DNA of 9,952 bases from Pseudomonadota bacterium (GTDB taxonomy: Bacteria; Pseudomonadota; Gammaproteobacteria; Burkholderiales; SG8-41): NCBI GenBank assembly GCA_023431245.1, contig JAEYXO010000286.1, forward strand, positions 1-9,952. Reading direction: 5' to 3'. The stretch's first letter is position 1. Each line of letters opens with the position of its first letter. The position numbers were made by a program, and so were the translations under genes. Under the pieces are notes generated by a model. The model was given only the letters and a program-made list of their open reading frames with translations, was not told the DNA's origin and ran no database searches. Below, piece after piece: positions 6,663 through 9,952 of the stretch.

Positions 6663-6685
6663 AAACAACCGCTTGTGTTGTTTTT
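6661..6685 (+). terminator. Intrinsic terminator of the pilSR-ampD operon
   Basis: AAAAACAAC (6661-6669) pairs perfectly with GTTGTTTTT (6677-6685) around a 7-nt loop. The left arm overlaps the ampD TAA and the right arm supplies the T tract. The A/T-rich lower stem could work in both orientations. A second small hairpin, CCGGG/CCCGG (6686-6690 with 6696-6700), ends in TTT and may back it up. Confidence 0.75.
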
Positions 6686-6779
6686 CCGGGCAAGCCCCGG
6701 TTTGCGCCGGTTTTGTCCGCAGCCGGCAGGATCACCCCACGCCAAAACACGCTGCAGCCGCCCGGCCGGCTGCCGGTCC

Positions 6780-6796
6780 TGCACATTTTTTGTGCA
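6780..6796. repeat. T-centred palindrome upstream of nrdA
   Basis: TGCACA-TTTTT-TGTGCA is a perfect 6-bp inverted repeat around five T residues, about 100 bp upstream of the predicted nrdA start site. It could be an operator half-site pair or a small hairpin. I do not recognise a specific regulator for it. Confidence 0.4.
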
Positions 6797-6864
6797 AATA
6801 ATCCGATGCTTATGGACGTCTCCTGCTGTTTTTCAGGAACTTATAAAAAAACCGTCAAAACCTA

Positions 6865-6893
6865 TTGCGGATTAAAAACCCGGCCACTAGAAT
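6865..6893 (+). promoter_or_regulatory. Sigma70 promoter of nrdA
   Basis: TTGCGG (6865-6870) and TAGAAT (6888-6893) are separated by exactly 17 bp. The spacer begins with the AT-rich run ATTAAAAA. The expected start is near 6900, giving a leader of about 97 nt. The -10 lies inside the degenerate NrdR box at 6884-6899. Confidence 0.65.
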
Positions 6894-6899
6894 TGGGCG
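6884..6899. promoter_or_regulatory. Degenerate NrdR box overlapping the nrdA -10
   Basis: CCACTAGAATTGGGCG keeps 6 of 10 core positions of the NrdR box (C-W-A at one end, the final G, and inner A and T). It starts exactly 31 bp before the strong box at 6915. Tandem NrdR boxes are normally about three helical turns apart, so the spacing supports a real but weak site. Confidence 0.45.
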
Positions 6900-6914
6900 A
6901 AATTCATGCGCAAA

Positions 6915-6930
6915 CCACAACATATTGTGG
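6915..6930. promoter_or_regulatory. NrdR box downstream of the nrdA start site
   Basis: CCACAACATATTGTGG fits the NrdR box consensus acaCwAtATaTwGtgt at nearly all conserved core positions. It sits within a longer perfect palindrome, AACCACAA/TTGTGGTT around CATA (6913-6932). NrdR is the ATP-cone zinc-finger repressor of ribonucleotide reductase operons. Lying about 15 nt after the predicted start, it is well placed to block transcription. Confidence 0.8.
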
Positions 6931-6996
6931 TTGGCGGGCCGGGAGCTCATACGCTGCCGGGGGTTATAAAACCTAAAAAAATCAAGGAGTAAGACT

Positions 6997-9855
6997 ATGC
7001 AAGTCGCCGCAGAATCCACCCAATCCCGCACTGTTCCGCAAGCCGGGCCTGCAGAGGAGATGCAGCGCGAGGCGGCTTACGCGCAATACCGGATCATTCG
7101 CCGCAACGGCGCCGTGGTGGGTTTCGAGCCGGCGAAAATCGCCATCGCGATGACCAAGGCCTTCATCGCGGTCAACGGCGGCCAGGGGGCCGCGTCGGCG
7201 CGTGTGCGCGAGCAGGTGGCTGCGCTGACCGAGAACGTTGTCAATGCGCTGATGCGGCGCCAGCCCTCGGGCGGCACTTTCCACATCGAAGACATCCAGG
7301 ACCAGGTGGAACTCGCGCTGATGCGCATGGGCGAGCACCATGTGGCCCGCGCCTATGTGCTCTACCGTGAAGACCGCGCCCGCGAGCGGGCGCGCCAGCG
7401 CGAGGCGCAGCCGGCGGTGTCCGCGCAGCGCGAGAACGTTGTCAATGTCACCGACGGCGGCGTCACGCGCCCGCTCGACGTGGCGCGCATCACGGCGCTG
7501 GTCGAAAGCGCCTGCGCCGGCCTCGGCCGCGACGTCAGCGCGCAGCCGATCCTCGAGGCCATGCAGCGCGACCTCTACGACGGTGTGCCCATCGAGGAGG
7601 TCCGCAAGTCGCTGATCCTCGCCGCGCGCGGCCTGATCGAACAGGATCCCGGCTACAGCTACGTCACCGCGCGCCTGCTGATGCACACGATGCGCCTCGA
7701 GACGCTGGGCGAGGAAGTGACGCATGAAGAGATGGCCGCGCGTTACGCCGCCTACCTGCCGGAGTTCATCGAAAAGGGCATCAAGGCCGAACTGCTGGAT
7801 GAGCGCCTGGGACACTACGACATGAAGGCGCTGGGCGCCGCGCTCGATCACCAGCGCGACCTCAAGTTCGCCTATCTCGGCCTGCAGATCCTCTATGACC
7901 GTTATTTCCTGCACATCGAAGGCCGGCGCATCGAGCTGCCGCAGGTGTTTTTCATGCGCGTGGCGATGGGCCTTGCGCTGAACGAGCCCGAAGGCCAGCG
8001 CGAGGCGCGCGCGATCGAGTTCTACAACGTGCTGTCGAGCTTCGACCTGATGAGCTCGACCCCGACGCTGTTCAATTCCGGCACCCGCCGTTCGCAGCTT
8101 GCCAGCTGCTACCTGACCACGGTGTCCGATGACCTCGACGGCATCTACGAGGCGATCAAGGAAAACGCGATGCTGCAGAAGTACGCCGGCGGCATCGGCA
8201 ACGACTGGACGCCGGTGCGCGCGCTGGGCGCCTACATCAAGGGCACCAACGGCAAGTCGCAGGGCGTGGTGCCCTTCCTGAAGGTCGTCAACGACACCGC
8301 GGTCGCGGTCAACCAGGGCGGCAAGCGCAAGGGCGCGGTGTGTTCCTACCTCGAAACCTGGCACCTCGACATCGAGGAATTCCTCGAACTGCGCAAGAAC
8401 ACCGGTGACGACCGCCGCCGCACCCACGACATGAACACCTCGAACTGGATTCCGGACCTGTTCATGAAGCGCGTGATGGAGGGCGGCGACTGGACGCTGT
8501 TCTCGCCGTCCGACGTGCCGGACCTGCACGAGAAATTCGGCAAGGCTTTCGAGAGGGCCTATGTCGAATACGAGGCCATGTGCGCCCGCGGCGAGATGAA
8601 GCTCTTCAAGAAGGTTCCGGCCAACCAGCTGTGGCGCAAGATGCTGACCATGCTGTTCGAGACCGGGCACCCCTGGATCACTTTCAAGGACCCCTGCAAC
8701 CTGCGCTCGCCGCAGCAGCACGTCGGCGTCGTCCACAGCTCCAACCTGTGCACCGAGATCACGCTGAACACCGGCCCCGACGAAATCGCGGTCTGCAACC
8801 TGGCGTCGGTCAACCTGCCCGCGCACCTCGACCTGTCGACCGGCCTGCTTGACATGGAGAAGCTGAAGCGCACGGTCGCCACCGGCATGCGCATGCTCGA
8901 CAACGTGATCGACCTCAACTTCTACAACGTCAACAAGGCGCGCAATTCGAACTTCAAGCACCGTCCGGTGGGCCTCGGCATCATGGGTTTCCAGGACTGC
9001 CTGCACATGCTGCGCATCCCCTACGGCTCCCCGGCGGCCGTCGAGTTCGCCGACCGTTCGATGGAACAGGTGGCGTACACCGCCTATTCGGCGTCGTCCG
9101 ACCTCGCCGAGGAGCGCGGCCCGTACTCGACCTTCAAGGGCTCGCTGTGGGACCGCGGCATCCTGCCGCTGGATTCGCTGAAACTGCTGGCCGAGGAGCG
9201 CGGCGGCTACGTCGAGTGCGACATGTCGACGAAGCTGGACTGGAACGGCCTGCGCAGCCGCATCCAGCGCGTCGGCATCCGCAATTCGAACTGCATCGCG
9301 ATTGCGCCGACGGCGACCATCGCCAACATCACCGGCCTGTCGCAGTGCATCGAGCCGACCTACCAGAACCTCTACGTCAAATCCAACCTGTCGGGCGAAT
9401 TCACGGTCGTCAACGAGTTCCTGGTGCGCGACCTGAAGAAACTCAACCTCTGGGACGAGGTGATGATTGCCGACCTCAAGTACTTCGACGGTTCGCTGGA
9501 GAAAATCGACCGCGTGCCGCCTGACGTGCGCAGCCTCTACGCCACCGCCTTCGAAATCGACGCGAGCTGGCTGGTTGAATGCGCGGCGCGCCGGCAGAAG
9601 TGGATCGACCAGTCGCAGTCGCTGAACATCTACATGGCCGGCGCCTCCGGCAAGAAGCTCGACGACACCTACAAACTGGCCTGGCTGCGCGGCCTGAAGA
9701 CCACCTATTACCTGCGCACGCTGGGCGCGACCTCGGCCGAGAAGTCGACCGTGCGCGCTGGCCAGCTCAATGCGGTGCCGGCGAACGGGGGGCTGTCCGA
9801 GGAGCAGCCCAAGGTGTGCTCGATACTCGATCCGGAGTGCGAGGCCTGCCAGTAG
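6997..9855 (+). CDS. nrdA: Class Ia ribonucleotide reductase, alpha (large) subunit
   Basis: Catalytic subunit that reduces ribonucleoside diphosphates to deoxyribonucleotides, using a radical supplied by NrdB. It has 952 residues, about 190 more than E. coli NrdA, because two ATP-cone regions precede the core: the first at about 31-127 (YRIIRRNGAVVGFEPAKI) and a more divergent second at about 146-240. Catalytic residues are intact: redox cysteines Cys371 (LASCYL) and Cys600 (AVCNLASVNL), the Asn583-Cys585-Glu587 triad (SNLCTEI), and the radical-transfer pair Tyr904-Tyr905 (TTYYLRTLG). The C-terminal tail ends ECEACQ, supplying the mobile Cys948/Cys951 pair for reactivation by thioredoxin or glutaredoxin. 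The ATG at 6997 has AAGGAG 7 nt upstream. Control is probably by NrdR through the boxes ahead of it and allosterically by dATP at the first cone. nrdB is expected to follow beyond the window. Confidence 0.97.
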   Translation: MQVAAESTQSRTVPQAGPAEEMQREAAYAQYRIIRRNGAVVGFEPAKIAIAMTKAFIAVNGGQGAASARVREQVAALTENVVNALMRRQPSGGTFHIEDIQDQVELALMRMGEHHVARAYVLYREDRARERARQREAQPAVSAQRENVVNVTDGGVTRPLDVARITALVESACAGLGRDVSAQPILEAMQRDLYDGVPIEEVRKSLILAARGLIEQDPGYSYVTARLLMHTMRLETLGEEVTHEEMAARYAAYLPEFIEKGIKAELLDERLGHYDMKALGAALDHQRDLKFAYLGLQILYDRYFLHIEGRRIELPQVFFMRVAMGLALNEPEGQREARAIEFYNVLSSFDLMSSTPTLFNSGTRRSQLASCYLTTVSDDLDGIYEAIKENAMLQKYAGGIGNDWTPVRALGAYIKGTNGKSQGVVPFLKVVNDTAVAVNQGGKRKGAVCSYLETWHLDIEEFLELRKNTGDDRRRTHDMNTSNWIPDLFMKRVMEGGDWTLFSPSDVPDLHEKFGKAFERAYVEYEAMCARGEMKLFKKVPANQLWRKMLTMLFETGHPWITFKDPCNLRSPQQHVGVVHSSNLCTEITLNTGPDEIAVCNLASVNLPAHLDLSTGLLDMEKLKRTVATGMRMLDNVIDLNFYNVNKARNSNFKHRPVGLGIMGFQDCLHMLRIPYGSPAAVEFADRSMEQVAYTAYSASSDLAEERGPYSTFKGSLWDRGILPLDSLKLLAEERGGYVECDMSTKLDWNGLRSRIQRVGIRNSNCIAIAPTATIANITGLSQCIEPTYQNLYVKSNLSGEFTVVNEFLVRDLKKLNLWDEVMIADLKYFDGSLEKIDRVPPDVRSLYATAFEIDASWLVECAARRQKWIDQSQSLNIYMAGASGKKLDDTYKLAWLRGLKTTYYLRTLGATSAEKSTVRAGQLNAVPANGGLSEEQPKVCSILDPECEACQ

Positions 9856-9952
9856 GCGGGCGGGGAACAGGTCAGGCGGGGCACGAATCAGGGACGAAAA
9901 CGGAAACACGAAGTTGTAGGTTGCTTTGCGGGCAGCGCGGCGGGTTCACCCC
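9856..9952 (+). other. Non-coding spacer after nrdA (window edge)
   Basis: These 97 bases after the nrdA stop contain no terminator hairpin and no start codon with a ribosome binding site. The lack of a terminator fits readthrough into nrdB, which would have to begin beyond the edge. Confidence 0.5.

Noticed and set aside
6965..6970. TATAAA close to the nrdA start as a second -10
   Set aside because: There is no -35 at a suitable distance and it would leave only about 20 nt of leader. The 6865-6893 promoter with 17-bp spacing is far better.
6982..9909. A 975-codon open frame on the minus strand opposite nrdA
   Set aside because: It mirrors the whole of nrdA. In GC-rich genes the strong G/C third-position bias keeps an antisense frame open. 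Its product is a low-complexity run rich in Arg, His, Val and Leu with no family features, and nrdA itself is unambiguous.

Overview
This is an ordinary, tightly packed chromosomal segment of a high-GC proteobacterium. Every gene belongs to a recognisable family, and I see no mobile element, CRISPR array or defence island. The Obg, L21, IspB, AmpD and NrdA proteins look most like betaproteobacterial versions (for example an IspB with AEYIIGGGGKRLRP and a NrdA with two ATP-cone regions), although a gammaproteobacterium cannot be excluded from memory alone.

Layout: positions 1-1251 on the minus strand carry the conserved rplU-rpmA-obg cluster (ribosomal proteins L21 and L27, then the ribosome-assembly GTPase Obg, which runs off the left edge). 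A near-consensus sigma70 promoter drives rplU, and a strong intrinsic terminator lies between rpmA and obg. Divergently, ispB (a long-chain polyprenyl diphosphate synthase making the ubiquinone side chain) runs from 1451 to 2419. It is followed by a terminator hairpin, a tRNA-Pro(CGG) gene and a second terminator. The interval 2596-2875 has no convincing gene; it holds one -10-like element and small hairpins.

Positions 2876-6662 look like one four-gene plus-strand operon with gaps of only 9-13 nt: a 73-residue membrane-anchored zinc-ribbon-like protein of the PP0621 type, a PilS-like six-helix sensor kinase, a PilR-like sigma54-dependent response regulator, and AmpD, the cytoplasmic anhydro-muropeptide amidase. 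pilS and pilR both appear to start with TTG. The operon ends in an intrinsic terminator directly at the ampD stop codon.

The AT-rich interval 6663-6996 is the regulatory region of nrdA, the large subunit of class Ia ribonucleotide reductase (952 residues). It contains a TTGCGG-N17-TAGAAT promoter and a strong NrdR-box palindrome downstream of the predicted start site. A degenerate second NrdR box lies over the -10, 31 bp away, which suggests classic NrdR repression. nrdB is expected beyond the right edge.

The window therefore combines translation and ribosome assembly, quinone synthesis, pilus or surface regulation linked to cell-wall recycling, and dNTP synthesis. The points most worth a second look are regulatory: the NrdR operator pair, the rpmA/obg terminator, the shared GCTACAATYGGC motif, and the co-transcription of ampD and a small zinc protein with pilSR.
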